Shown piece after piece: positions 26,413 to 34,797 of a stretch of 64,000 nucleotides of DNA (position 1 is the stretch's first letter; each line of letters begins with the position of its first letter). The translations under genes and the position numbers were made by a program. The notes beneath the pieces were generated by a model that saw nothing but the letters and a program-made list of their open reading frames with translations, was not told the origin of the DNA and searched no databases. The DNA comes from Nakamurella sp040546275 (GTDB taxonomy: Bacteria > Actinomycetota > Actinomycetes > Mycobacteriales > Nakamurellaceae): contig NZ_JBEPNO010000016.1 of assembly GCF_040546275.1 (NCBI RefSeq), positions 62,001 through 126,000 on the forward strand, given 5' to 3'.

Positions 26413-28872
26413 CTAGCGGCCTGAGCGCCGCAGGGACCGGGGGTAGAGACGTTCCGTCGGTCGGGTCGGAGCATTCCGCTGGAGGCCCTCGATGATGCTC
26501 TTCGCACCGGCCACCAGATCGTGGCCGTTGATCGCGGCACTGCCCGGGCGGTCCAGCGTCGTGGTCGAACCGGCCGCGGCCCCGTTCCCCGAGGAAGCGC
26601 CATTCCCGCTCGCGGCACCGTTCGGCGCCAGACCACCGTTGCCGGCCACTGCAACCTCACCTGCAGTACCTGCAGTCGAGAGGGGACCACCGTCGTCAGA
26701 ATGATCCTGGCCGTACCACTCCAGCTCGGCGGCCATCACGAGGGCGCGCAAGCGCACCCGGTCGGCGTCCTCGAGGTGTGCCCGTCGGGCGAGGCGGTTC
26801 GCCGTGACCCTGGCCGATTCTGCGGAGTGCGGCAGGATACCGTGGTCGATGGCAGTGTCCTCGATCTCGGCCCAGGCCGCGGTTGCCGCGCCCGGCCCGC
26901 CGTGGGCCGCGACGGACAGCCGATGCCGCCGCCGTCGGGTGCGGATCGCGGTCGGAATCAGGACCAGCCCAGTGATCAACGCCAGCGCGATCAGCACGAT
27001 CAGCACGACCTCGATCCAGCTAGCACCGGCTCCGCCGGCACCGGACGCGACATCGACCTGCGTGGCCACCGCGCTCGACGCCGTCGGCCTCGTGGTGGTG
27101 GCTCCCTCCGGGGCCCGTGTCCGGCCGGACACCGTGGCCGGCGGGGCCACAGCGCTTGAGGACGACGTGCTCGCACCGGTGCTTCCGCTGTCCTGGTAGC
27201 CCTGCTGGCCGCCCTGCCCGCCGACGGGCGGTGTCGGGTCGAAACGGATCCAGCCGTTGGTCTCGAACTTGACCTCGACCCAGGCGTGCGCGTCGTGGCT
27301 GGTCACCAGGTAGGTACCGTCCGCCTGCCGGACGCCCTGGGTGAAGCCGACGACCACCCTGGTCGGGATGTTCAGCGACCGCAGCATGATCGCCATCGCC
27401 GAGGCGTACTGCTCGCAGAAGCCCTGCTTGTTGGTCAGGAAGTCGACCAGCGCGTCGCCGCTGCTGCCGACCGGGACGTCCAGCGAGTAGACGAATCCAT
27501 TGGCTGGGGTGGTGAACCACTGCTCGAGAGCCCTGGCCTTGTCGAAGGCTCCAGTCTCGCTCTGCGTCACCTGACGGGCCTGCTCGATGACCGACGCGTT
27601 GAGCGAACCGGTCTCGGTCAGCGAGCCGCCGGACACCACGCTGTCCGCCTCGAGGTCGACGTCGGTCGGCTTCTTCTGGTCGACGGCGAGCACGTACTGG
27701 CCCGGCTTCACCCGGTCGCCGCGAAAGACGGTGTCGAGGGTGGAGTCGAAGTTCCAGATGTCGCCGAGCCCGCTGATCGAACTTGTCCCGGTCAGGATGG
27801 GTAGGAATCGATCCTGGTAGTCCTTGGTGGTGACGGTGACCCGCTTGTCCGTGACCGCGCCCGTGCTGTCGAGCGGCTCTGCCGAGACGTCCGAGACGTC
27901 GGCGTCGAGCGCCCCGAGCGACCAGCCCTGGTTCGGCGTCCAGGTCGTCAGGGACACGGTGCGGAAGTAGTCCGGCCCGGTGAGCCCGGAGGCGGTGAGC
28001 ACGTCGACCGGATCGGAGGTGCGCAGGTTGCCGCGGAGGGAGGCAAGTGGGGAGAGCCCGATGGCCCCCGAGCTCGCACTGGATTTCGGTAGCCGCCCGG
28101 TGGTGCCGATACCGGACACCGATCCGGCGACGAACAGGGCCACGACCGTGGCCAGCGCGATGATGGCTCCGCCGTTGACGGCGAGACCAACACCCGCGCG
28201 GACCCCTGTCCGTCGGTCCCGATGCCCGGTGACCGCGAGCAGCACGGCGTAGAGCACCGCCGGCGCCGCGAAGCTGTACCAGCTCAGCATGGTGTTCGAG
28301 ATCGACGCGGGGACCGAGTAGAGGCAGAGGAGCGGGAGCGCGACCAGGGCCGGTGACTTCGCCTCCGCCACCAGGAAGTCGGCGATGAAGGCCGCACAAC
28401 CGATGGCAAGGGCGATCAGGAAGCTGAGCTCGGGGGTCGAGGGCGCCGGCGGGGACGTCTTCAGGATCTGGTCCCAGGCACCGGACAGCAACGCCCCGGC
28501 CTCGGAGACGGCAGACGCGTTGGGAAGCACGCCGCCGATACCGGTCGTGGTGAACAACGAGGTCAGGGCAATGGCGAAACCCACCAGCTGCAGCAGCGCC
28601 GTGACAGCCGTCGGCAGCCTGATCAGCCGACCGCCGATTCCGACCAGCCAGATCACGGCGACCACCTCGACCAGCGGTAGCACCCAGGAATTTCCGCTGA
28701 TCGGAGTACCCAGCGCGCTTGCTCCGGTGAGAATCGCGGCCGCGGCGAGAAAAGTCGGGCCGATGCCGATCGACGGGTTCGGTGCCGAGGAGGGCGGCGG
28801 GGGAGAGACGCGCGGGCGGGTGTCGGGTCCGTCCGGCTGCGATCCCGGCCTCTGCACCGTCGGCGCGCTCAT
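26413..28872 (-). CDS. TgpA-like membrane transglutaminase (DUF3488 - transglutaminase core - DUF4129)
   Basis: An 819-residue membrane protein. After a disordered N-terminus come about six membrane helices (DUF3488), an extracytoplasmic region, a transglutaminase-like core with Cys486 (GFCEQYAS), His529 (DAHAWVEV) and Asp545 (RFDPTPP), a membrane helix (ASWIEVVLIVLIALALITG) and a cytoplasmic DUF4129 tail. It is the last gene of the MoxR-DUF58-transglutaminase operon, a set tied to envelope protein processing or assembly. The ATG at 28872 overlaps the preceding repeat ORF as ATGA; a TTG at 28932 would add three EPGFST repeats. Confidence 0.9.
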   Translation of the reverse strand: MSAPTVQRPGSQPDGPDTRPRVSPPPPSSAPNPSIGIGPTFLAAAAILTGASALGTPISGNSWVLPLVEVVAVIWLVGIGGRLIRLPTAVTALLQLVGFAIALTSLFTTTGIGGVLPNASAVSEAGALLSGAWDQILKTSPPAPSTPELSFLIALAIGCAAFIADFLVAEAKSPALVALPLLCLYSVPASISNTMLSWYSFAAPAVLYAVLLAVTGHRDRRTGVRAGVGLAVNGGAIIALATVVALFVAGSVSGIGTTGRLPKSSASSGAIGLSPLASLRGNLRTSDPVDVLTASGLTGPDYFRTVSLTTWTPNQGWSLGALDADVSDVSAEPLDSTGAVTDKRVTVTTKDYQDRFLPILTGTSSISGLGDIWNFDSTLDTVFRGDRVKPGQYVLAVDQKKPTDVDLEADSVVSGGSLTETGSLNASVIEQARQVTQSETGAFDKARALEQWFTTPANGFVYSLDVPVGSSGDALVDFLTNKQGFCEQYASAMAIMLRSLNIPTRVVVGFTQGVRQADGTYLVTSHDAHAWVEVKFETNGWIRFDPTPPVGGQGGQQGYQDSGSTGASTSSSSAVAPPATVSGRTRAPEGATTTRPTASSAVATQVDVASGAGGAGASWIEVVLIVLIALALITGLVLIPTAIRTRRRRHRLSVAAHGGPGAATAAWAEIEDTAIDHGILPHSAESARVTANRLARRAHLEDADRVRLRALVMAAELEWYGQDHSDDGGPLSTAGTAGEVAVAGNGGLAPNGAASGNGASSGNGAAAGSTTTLDRPGSAAINGHDLVAGAKSIIEGLQRNAPTRPTERLYPRSLRRSGR

Positions 28873-29141
28873 GCTGAATCCCGACTCTGTGCTGAATCCT
28901 GGCTCTGTGCTGAATCCTGGCTCTTCGCGCAAGCGCTCATCGCTCGCTGCGCTCCGCTCCTCGCTCGTTCCTCGCTGCGATGCTCACTGCGCGGTCTTTC
29001 CTCGCTGCGATGCTCACTGCGCGGTCGTTCCTCGCTGCGATGCTCACTGCGCGGTCTTTCCTTGCTGCGATGCTCACTGCGCGGTCGTTCCTCGCCGCGA
29101 TGCTCACTGCGCGGTCGTTCCTCGCTGCGATGGTCACTCAT
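28869..29141 (-). CDS. Repeat ORF, 90 residues, ATGA-coupled at both ends
   Basis: The frame starts with an ATG overlapping the DUF58 stop (ATGA at 29141-29138) and ends with a TGA overlapping the transglutaminase ATG (ATGA at 28872-28869). The product is highly charged and repetitive: a decapeptide SEERPRSEHR-type unit repeated about six times, then ARSGAQRAMSACAK and three SQDSAQ-type hexapeptides. No known domain or membrane segment. Both coding halves are minisatellites (30 bp and 18 bp), so it may be a neutral repeat expansion that kept translational coupling intact, or a real intrinsically disordered protein. Confidence 0.5.
   Translation of the reverse strand: MSDHRSEERPRSEHRGEERPRSEHRSKERPRSEHRSEERPRSEHRSEERPRSEHRSEERARSGAQRAMSACAKSQDSAQSQDSAQSRDSA
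28872..28926 (-). repeat. 18-bp tandem repeat before the transglutaminase start
   Basis: The unit CCAGGATTCAGCACAGAG occurs twice exactly and once degenerate (TCGGGATTCAGCATGAG), ending at the ATG itself. The last copy therefore supplies the start codon and the ATGA overlap. Confidence 0.85.
28981..29130. repeat. 30-bp minisatellite, five units
   Basis: Five contiguous 30-bp units starting TGCTCACTGCGCGGTC and ending GCGA vary only at a few positions (T/G in TTTC/GTTC, CTCG/CTTG, GCTG/GCCG). A partial unit flanks each end. The length is divisible by three and free of stops in several frames, so the array is open on both strands. Confidence 0.92.
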
Positions 29142-30463
29142 GCGGTTCGTCCGGCGGGTGCGCGTCCGGCGGCGACGCGCGGGGGAACGGCGTCGGCGGT
29201 CGAGTAGCCGTCACCCGCGTTGCAGGCGCGGCGCCAGACAGCGGCCAGGTCGTCTCCGGGGTGCACCACCACGACACGCCAGTTGGCGGCCCGCAGGGCG
29301 TCGACGGTCGACCTCGAACCCGCACCAGACGGCGCCTGCGGATCCCAGTCCTCCGTGGCCATCACCAGCGCGACCGCATTGACCCCGCGGCGCCGGGTGG
29401 CGGCCAGGAGGTGGGCGTCGGCGGCGATCATCTCGCCGAGAATGGCGATCACCAGGCCGGCCCGGCCGAGGCTGAGGGGCTTGAGGGTCGGGTTGACGTC
29501 ATGTTCCACCATCGCCAGACCGGCCATCACGTCATCGGCGATGTCGTGTCCGTCGGCGATCACGCTGCCGCGGTGGGAGACCAACTTGACCTGGTGGTCG
29601 GAATCGAGCAGGTGCAGCGAGATAGAGGCGGCCAGCACGACCGCGGTCTCGAGGCTCGACGCGGGGCCGTCCCCGCGGTGGGCGATCGCGCGGTGGTCGA
29701 GCACCAGCGTCGCTCCACCGTGAGACACCGGTTCCTCCAGACGGACCATCAGATCGTCGTGGCGGGCCGACGCGCGCCAGTGGATCGTCCGGATGTCGTC
29801 ACCGCTGCGGTACTGGCGGACGCCGATGTCCGGGTCGCCGCCGACGGTGCCGACCGAGGCGCGTCCGGAGGCCGCCGACCGGGCACCGGAACTGCTCGGC
29901 ATGCCAGTCAGGGCAACGACATTCGGCACCACCAGGACTTCGGTGCACGCGTCGAGGGTGCGGTTGTCCTCCCAGAGGTCGAACGGGTCGCCGATCCGGA
30001 TGTGGGCGGGACCGAGCGTGAACCGGCCGCGCTGGGTCGCCATGATCGGGTAGATGATCCGGGATGATTCGCCACTGCGGATCGGCGCGATCAGGTATCG
30101 CATGCCCGTGGTCAGACCGGGCACCGGCGGCTCGGAGATCTCGATCGACGGAGTCCGGGTCAGCCCGGAGTTGGTGATGACCAGGACGGCCTGCCCACGG
30201 GTGCCCGGGCGGAGGCGTTCCGGCATCACCTGGTGGACACCGCCCAGCTGGATGCGGCGAAGGGCGGTGATCGCGACGGCGAACAAGGGCAGGGCGGTGG
30301 CCATCACGCCGACCCGCAGCAGATCGCGCTCGTCCAGGACGAAGGCGCAGATGATGGCGGCGATGCCGCCGGCAACCAGACAGCGGCCCCGGGTGGTCAG
30401 GCCCCGTCCCACACTCCGGTCGTGACGGGCAGCGCGATCGGCGGCCCGATCAGACACGACCAC
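29138..30463 (-). CDS. DUF58 domain-containing membrane protein
   Basis: A 441-residue protein with two N-terminal membrane helices (CLVAGGIAAIICAFVLDE and VGVMATALPLFAVAITAL) and a large cytoplasmic part. DUF58 is recognised by the motif DIRTIHWRASARHDDLMVR and a VWA-like region follows (LVLDHRAI). It partners a MoxR ATPase in the same operon, overlapping its stop by 14 bp; GTG at 30457 is an alternative start with better ribosome-binding-site spacing (GAGG). It is ATGA-coupled to the repeat ORF. Likely part of a MoxR-driven envelope assembly or chaperone-like system. Confidence 0.9.
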   Translation of the reverse strand: MVVSDRAADRAARHDRSVGRGLTTRGRCLVAGGIAAIICAFVLDERDLLRVGVMATALPLFAVAITALRRIQLGGVHQVMPERLRPGTRGQAVLVITNSGLTRTPSIEISEPPVPGLTTGMRYLIAPIRSGESSRIIYPIMATQRGRFTLGPAHIRIGDPFDLWEDNRTLDACTEVLVVPNVVALTGMPSSSGARSAASGRASVGTVGGDPDIGVRQYRSGDDIRTIHWRASARHDDLMVRLEEPVSHGGATLVLDHRAIAHRGDGPASSLETAVVLAASISLHLLDSDHQVKLVSHRGSVIADGHDIADDVMAGLAMVEHDVNPTLKPLSLGRAGLVIAILGEMIAADAHLLAATRRRGVNAVALVMATEDWDPQAPSGAGSRSTVDALRAANWRVVVVHPGDDLAAVWRRACNAGDGYSTADAVPPRVAAGRAPAGRTA

Positions 30464-31466
30464 CTCGCGGCACCCGGATCCGGCCCAGCAGGATGCCGAT
30501 GATCTCCTCCGCCGACCGGTGAGCGGCGTGCGCCTCGACCGTCAGCAGCAGGCGGTGGGCCATCACCGGCGCAGCGAGCCGCTGGATGTCGTCAGGAACG
30601 ACGTAGCCGCGCCCGTCCAGCGCAGCCGCCGCCTTCGCGGCCCGTGCCAGGTGCAGGACGGCGCGGGGTGAGCCGCCCAGCCGGATCTCCGGGATCGCCC
30701 GGGTCGAACCGACGATCTCGACGATGTACTGACGGAGCTCGTGAGCCAGGTGCACCCCGGCGACCGCGTCGATCAGGGCGGCGACGGTGGCGCCGTCGGT
30801 GACGGCCGCGAGGGTGTCGAGGGGATCGGAGTGGTCACGGCCGGCCAGCATGGCGACCTCGGTCGCCGGGTCCGGGTAACCGATCGAGGTGCGGGCCAGG
30901 AACCGGTCTCGCTGGGCTTCGGGGAGGGGATAGGTGCCCTCCATCTCGACCGGGTTCTGGGTCGCCAGCACCAGGAACGGCCGTTCCAGCGGGTAGGTAG
31001 TGCCGTCCACCGTGACCTGACGTTCCTCCATGCACTCCAGGAGGGCCGACTGTGTCTTGGGGGAGGCCCGGTTGATCTCGTCCGCCACGATGATGTTGGC
31101 GAAGATCGGACCGGGGCGGAACTCGAACTGGCCGGTCTGCCGGTCGTAGATGCTCACCCCGGTGACGTCACTGGGCATCAGGTCAGGAGTGAACTGCACC
31201 CGCGCGACAGCCGCGCCGACCGACCTGGCCAGCGCCTTGGCCAGGCTGGTCTTGCCGGTGCCGGGCACGTCCTCGATCAACAGGTGACCTTCGGTCAGCA
31301 TGCAGATCACGGCCAGCCGAACGACTTCGGGTTTGCCGAGCACTACTTGGGAGATGGCACCGGCGATCCGCGCGCCGACCGCGGCGACATCCGTCAGGTC
31401 GACTCGTGCGGCGTGGGCCGGGGCTGCGGGATAACTCGACCCGTTCAGGTCGACATGCTGTGCCAC
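30450..31466 (-). CDS. MoxR family AAA+ ATPase
   Basis: A 338-residue AAA_3 ATPase: Walker A DVPGTGKTS (residues 66-74), Walker B IIVADE (125-130) followed by INRASPKTQSALLECMEE, sensor LATQNP, and a lid domain with VPDDIQRLAAPVMAHRL. The GTG start is preceded by GGAGG at eight bases. First gene of the operon with DUF58 and the transglutaminase; MoxR proteins act as chaperone-like motors for VWA-type partners. Its promoter region is shared with mraZ and carries GTGGGG repeats. Confidence 0.93.
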   Translation of the reverse strand: MAQHVDLNGSSYPAAPAHAARVDLTDVAAVGARIAGAISQVVLGKPEVVRLAVICMLTEGHLLIEDVPGTGKTSLAKALARSVGAAVARVQFTPDLMPSDVTGVSIYDRQTGQFEFRPGPIFANIIVADEINRASPKTQSALLECMEERQVTVDGTTYPLERPFLVLATQNPVEMEGTYPLPEAQRDRFLARTSIGYPDPATEVAMLAGRDHSDPLDTLAAVTDGATVAALIDAVAGVHLAHELRQYIVEIVGSTRAIPEIRLGGSPRAVLHLARAAKAAAALDGRGYVVPDDIQRLAAPVMAHRLLLTVEAHAAHRSAEEIIGILLGRIRVPRGGRV

Positions 31467-31671
31467 TTTGTGGTCCTCCGGGTCTCGCCTCGCTGGGCGA
31501 CGTGCGGTCCCCCCACGAGGGTGAACTCCAATGGGCGCCGACATCTGCTTTCACAGTCTGCCAGTTGGTACGTCGATACGACGTGAGATGTCCGGAGGCG
31601 ACGTGTGGGCCCTCGAAGAGGTTGCCGCGTGGCCATCATCGGCGACCACCACGGGCCTCACGCTGTCCCCT

Positions 31672-31733
31672 CCCCACCTGATGCCCCACCTGATGCCCCA
31701 CCGCTCCCCACCTGATGCCCCACCGCTCCCCAC
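31672..31733 (-). repeat. Array of six phased GTGGGG hexamers
   Basis: On the minus strand GTGGGG occurs six times, its plus-strand copies starting at 31672, 31684, 31696, 31706, 31718 and 31728. Spacing is 12, 12, 10, 12 and 10 bp, close to one helical turn each. Spacers are either CATCAG or AGCG. The motif resembles MraZ boxes. Confidence 0.8.
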
Positions 31734-32013
31734 CCGGAGGTCGAACGGGGTGATTCGGAGCGTTCTCGCACCCCGGTGGGCCGTCCTCCCTCCAGCCCGA
31801 CCGGTCCCGGCGGGGGCGCAGAACGATGCCGTGGTGCGAGGTATTTTCACGAAACTGCTGGTCAACGGGCTTGAGGTCACTCAACGTAATGACAAAGGTC
31901 TCGACATCCTCGGGACGGTGACAGGCCTTTCCAACGAGTGATCGACGATGCCGCCCCACTTCGTCCCACCTGGCTGACCAGCGATAACGGGCGGAGATCC
32001 GGACTCGTCGGAA

Positions 32014-32073
32014 ATTGGGGGGTCGAAAGTGGCAGAGGGTGGGGTAATGTGGCAGAAGTTGGGGCCGAGGGGT
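32014..32073 (+). promoter_or_regulatory. Candidate MraZ operator upstream of mraZ
   Basis: Two 20-bp direct repeats (32030-32049 and 32050-32069) share GTGGCAGA and a TGGGG, preceded by TTGGGGGG at 32016 and followed by GGGG at 32070. TGGG-type direct repeats are the known MraZ recognition element, and MraZ represses its own operon. It lies 167 bp before the mraZ start. Confidence 0.6.
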
Positions 32074-32235
32074 GCAGGTGCTCAGGTCAGACCAGACCGT
32101 GGTCGGACGTCAGGCGATTCCTCTCAGATGGTCGTCAGCAGCAGTTGCCCTCCAGCAAGAGATGTCCGGAAGTAGTAGTTACTAGCAGCGGTTCAGAGCT
32201 ATCGGTGTGAATGGGGCGAGATGAGGTGTTGAGAG

Positions 32236-32688
32236 TTGTTCACAGGCTTCCTCGGCACCTACACGCCCCGGATGGACGACAAGGGCAGGGTGACCCTGCC
32301 AGCGCGTTACCGGGAGACGTTCGCTCCTGGGGTCATGATCGTCCGCGGTCAGGACCACTGTCTATACCTGTTCACCCCCGACGGCTTCGATGATTTCGCG
32401 GAGGTGGCCATCAACGCCCCCATCACGAACGCCGAAGCCCGCGGATACCAGCGCTACATGTTGTCCAACACCGATGACCAGCGTCCGGACGCCCAAGGTC
32501 GGATCAGCATTCCGATCCGCATGCGCGAGTACGCCGGTCTCACCAAGGACGTCATCATCGCCGGCGTCGGCAAGCGGATGGAGGTCTGGGACGCGGACGA
32601 GTGGGCGCGGTACGAAGCAAGCCAGGAAGCCGGCTATGCATCGCCGCCCAGTGGCGTGCTGAACCAGCCCGGCACCGCCAGTAGCTAG
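32236..32688 (+). CDS. mraZ: Transcriptional regulator MraZ
   Basis: First gene of the dcw cluster; a ring-forming AbrB-like DNA-binding protein that represses its own operon. The 150-residue product has two SpoVT/AbrB-type repeats: TYTPRMDDKGRVTLPARYRE (about residues 8-27) and DDQRPDAQGRISIPIRMREY (about 78-97). It begins with TTG (MFTGFLGTYTP after initiation), with GAGGTG seven bases upstream; this agrees with the MFLGTYTP start of homologues. Confidence 0.95.
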   Translation: MFTGFLGTYTPRMDDKGRVTLPARYRETFAPGVMIVRGQDHCLYLFTPDGFDDFAEVAINAPITNAEARGYQRYMLSNTDDQRPDAQGRISIPIRMREYAGLTKDVIIAGVGKRMEVWDADEWARYEASQEAGYASPPSGVLNQPGTASS

Positions 32689-32906
32689 CAGTACCACCAG
32701 CAGCGAGCAGTGCAGTAGCGAGCAGTGCAGTACTGAACCGAAGTATCAGCACCGAGCAGAACGAGTGGCACCACGCAGTTCCTGCCGTCCGGCCTGCACC
32801 CGCACCGGACCTGACACGACTTCCCCCGTGCCAGGCCCGATGCGGGTGGGGACCCGTCAGCACGACCTGCGCCCGGCAGAGGTACGGCGAAGAAGGGGAC
32901 TGACAG
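32689..32906 (+). other. mraZ-rsmH spacer with AGCAGTGCAGTA repeats
   Basis: A 218-bp gap unusual inside this tight cluster. It begins with short imperfect repeats of AGCGAGCAGTGCAGTA and ends in AAGGGGAC, the rsmH ribosome-binding site. No ORF or terminator was recognised. Confidence 0.5.
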
Positions 32907-33977
32907 ATGGTCTCCGGCGCCGCTTCCCACGACCCCGGCGCCCCGCACGACCCCGGCGCTGCGCCGCACCACCCCGTTGCCCCGCCCGACCCCGTTGCCC
33001 AGCGCGATCCCGGATCCGACCGGATCCACCTCCCCGTTCTCGCCAGACGGGTCACCTCCCTGCTTGCCCCGGCCTTCAGTGACCTCGACCGTCCAGTCTT
33101 CGTCGACGCCACGCTCGGCATGGGCGGACACACGCTGCTGCTGCTGGACGCCCATCCCACCCTGCACGTCATCGGCATCGACCGTGACCCGGCCGCGTTG
33201 CGCATCTCGGCGGAGCGGTTCGCCGCGGCCGGCCACACCGACCGGGTCGACCTCGTGCACGCCGTCTACGACCAGGTCGGTCCGGTGATCGCGCGCCGCG
33301 CCAAGGGCGGGGTCCAGGGCATCCTCTTCGACCTCGGGGTGTCGTCGCTGCAACTCGACCAGGCCGACCGCGGCTTTGCCTACTCCGTCGACGCACCCCT
33401 GGACATGCGGATGGACCCGACCACCGGGATCTCCGCCGCCGAGGTGCTGAACAGCTACACCCCAGGTGATCTCGCCCGTGTGCTCAGCCGCTACGGGGAG
33501 GAACGCTTCGCCAAGAAGATCGCCTACGCGATCGTTCGGGAGCGCGATCGGACACCGTTCACCACCAGTGCGCGGCTGGTCGAGCTGCTCTACCGGGAGA
33601 TCCCGGCGCCCGCCCGACGGACCGGGGGACACCCGGCGAAACGGACCTTCCAGGCCCTGCGCATCGAGGTCAACAACGAACTCGGCGCCCTCACCGAAGC
33701 GATCCCGGCCGCGGTCGCCGGCCTGGCCGTCGGCGGCCGCATCGTCGTGATGTCCTACCAGTCGCTCGAGGATCGGATCGTCAAGCGGGCGATCGCCCCG
33801 GCCACCCTGTCGACCGCACCCGTCGACCTCCCGATCGACCTGCCCGGCCACGAGCCGAAGCTCGAGTGGCTGACGCGGGGTTCCGAGACACCCACCGAAG
33901 ACGAGATCAACGAGAACCCGCGGGCGGCCTCGGCCCGTCTCCGGGCGGCGCGGCGTGTGCGAAAGGCGACGGTATGA
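32907..33977 (+). CDS. rsmH: 16S rRNA (cytosine-1402-N4)-methyltransferase RsmH
   Basis: Methylates C1402 in the ribosomal P site. The 356-residue product has a non-conserved Ala/Pro/His/Asp-rich leader of about 38 residues, then HLPVLARRV, the SAM motif DATLGMGGHT, GIDRDPAAL, LFDLGVSSLQLDQADRGF and the C-terminal NPRAASARLRAARR. The ATG follows AAGGGGACTGACAG. The start could also be further in, as most homologues begin near HLPVL. The stop overlaps ftsL as ATGA. Confidence 0.95.
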   Translation: MVSGAASHDPGAPHDPGAAPHHPVAPPDPVAQRDPGSDRIHLPVLARRVTSLLAPAFSDLDRPVFVDATLGMGGHTLLLLDAHPTLHVIGIDRDPAALRISAERFAAAGHTDRVDLVHAVYDQVGPVIARRAKGGVQGILFDLGVSSLQLDQADRGFAYSVDAPLDMRMDPTTGISAAEVLNSYTPGDLARVLSRYGEERFAKKIAYAIVRERDRTPFTTSARLVELLYREIPAPARRTGGHPAKRTFQALRIEVNNELGALTEAIPAAVAGLAVGGRIVVMSYQSLEDRIVKRAIAPATLSTAPVDLPIDLPGHEPKLEWLTRGSETPTEDEINENPRAASARLRAARRVRKATV

Positions 33978-34795
33978 CGACGCAGGAAACCGATCGGATC
34001 GATGGTGCCGCCCGATCCGGTTCGACGAAATCCACGAAGTCCTCCGACAAGGCCTACGAGCGCCGAATGCGGCGCGACCGGGCCCTTGCGGACCGCCGCC
34101 TGACCCGGACCGGATCGCCGATCTCCTCCGCGCTGACCAGGGTCCCGTTCGTCGTGCTGGTCATCCTGCTGTTGGCCGGCGGTGTCGTCGGCGTCCTGTG
34201 GCTCAACACCATGTCCGACGCGGTGGGGCTGCGAGCCGGCTCGAGCCGGCTCGAGCAGGCCGCGCTGACCGCCAAGATCCAGGCTGAGAACCGCTCTGTC
34301 CAGGCGCTGCGCGATCCCTCCGTGCTGGCATCGGAAGCCAGCGCGCTCGGGATGGTTCCGCCAGGCGACGCGGCGATCCTGGTGGTCGACCCCAAGGGCA
34401 AGGGGTCGGTCGTCGGTACCCCCAGTGCGGTCCCGGGTCCGGCCGCGGCGGCCGGCGCGTCCCCGACGACGGCCGCCACCACCGCGCGTGTCACCACCGC
34501 GCCTGTCTCCACCGCGCCCGCCACGACCGCGCCGGTGGCACCGCCGAAGACCACCGCGCCCAGGACCACGCCGAAAGTGGTTGTCCCGCCCAAGGTCACG
34601 CCACCGAAGGTGACGACACGGGCCGCGGCCCCCAGGACGACGCGGGCGAAGACGGCGGTGCCCAGGACCGCACCGAAGACGACCGCACCGAGGACGACCG
34701 CACCGAAGACCACCGCCAAGACCACCGCGCCGAAGACGACAGCGCCCGGAACGACAGCGGTCAGAGCCGCGTCGACCGCAACCACAGGAGGCTGA
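33974..34795 (+). CDS. ftsL: Cell division protein FtsL-like, with long Thr/Pro/Lys-rich tail
   Basis: A 273-residue bitopic protein in the ftsL position between rsmH and ftsI. A basic cytoplasmic N-terminus (about 55 residues) leads to one membrane helix (FVVLVILLLAGGVVGVLWLN), a short periplasmic coiled coil (SSRLEQAALTAKIQAENRSVQAL) with a following LASEASALGMVPPGDAAILV, and then about 130 residues made largely of TTAP, APKTT and APRTT units. FtsL recruits the FtsQLB/FtsWI complex. The low-complexity extracytoplasmic tail is far longer than in model species. ATGA overlap with rsmH. Confidence 0.85.
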   Translation: MTTQETDRIDGAARSGSTKSTKSSDKAYERRMRRDRALADRRLTRTGSPISSALTRVPFVVLVILLLAGGVVGVLWLNTMSDAVGLRAGSSRLEQAALTAKIQAENRSVQALRDPSVLASEASALGMVPPGDAAILVVDPKGKGSVVGTPSAVPGPAAAAGASPTTAATTARVTTAPVSTAPATTAPVAPPKTTAPRTTPKVVVPPKVTPPKVTTRAAAPRTTRAKTAVPRTAPKTTAPRTTAPKTTAKTTAPKTTAPGTTAVRAASTATTGG

Positions 34796-34797
34796 CG

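Larger units (their letters stand above)
31467..32235. other. 769-bp divergent control region between moxR and mraZ
   Basis: No credible gene is seen. It holds the GTGGGG array (31672-31733), a less G-rich stretch around 31830-31960, and direct repeats just upstream of mraZ (32014-32073). It presumably contains the promoters of both the moxR operon and the division cluster. Confidence 0.6.

Noticed and set aside
28981..29130. Possible CRISPR array
   Set aside because: The 30-bp units are directly contiguous without spacers and lie within an open frame; no cas genes are present.
31531..31941. Small ORF in the moxR-mraZ control region
   Set aside because: Composition follows the CCCCAC repeats, no ribosome-binding site, and no recognisable domain.
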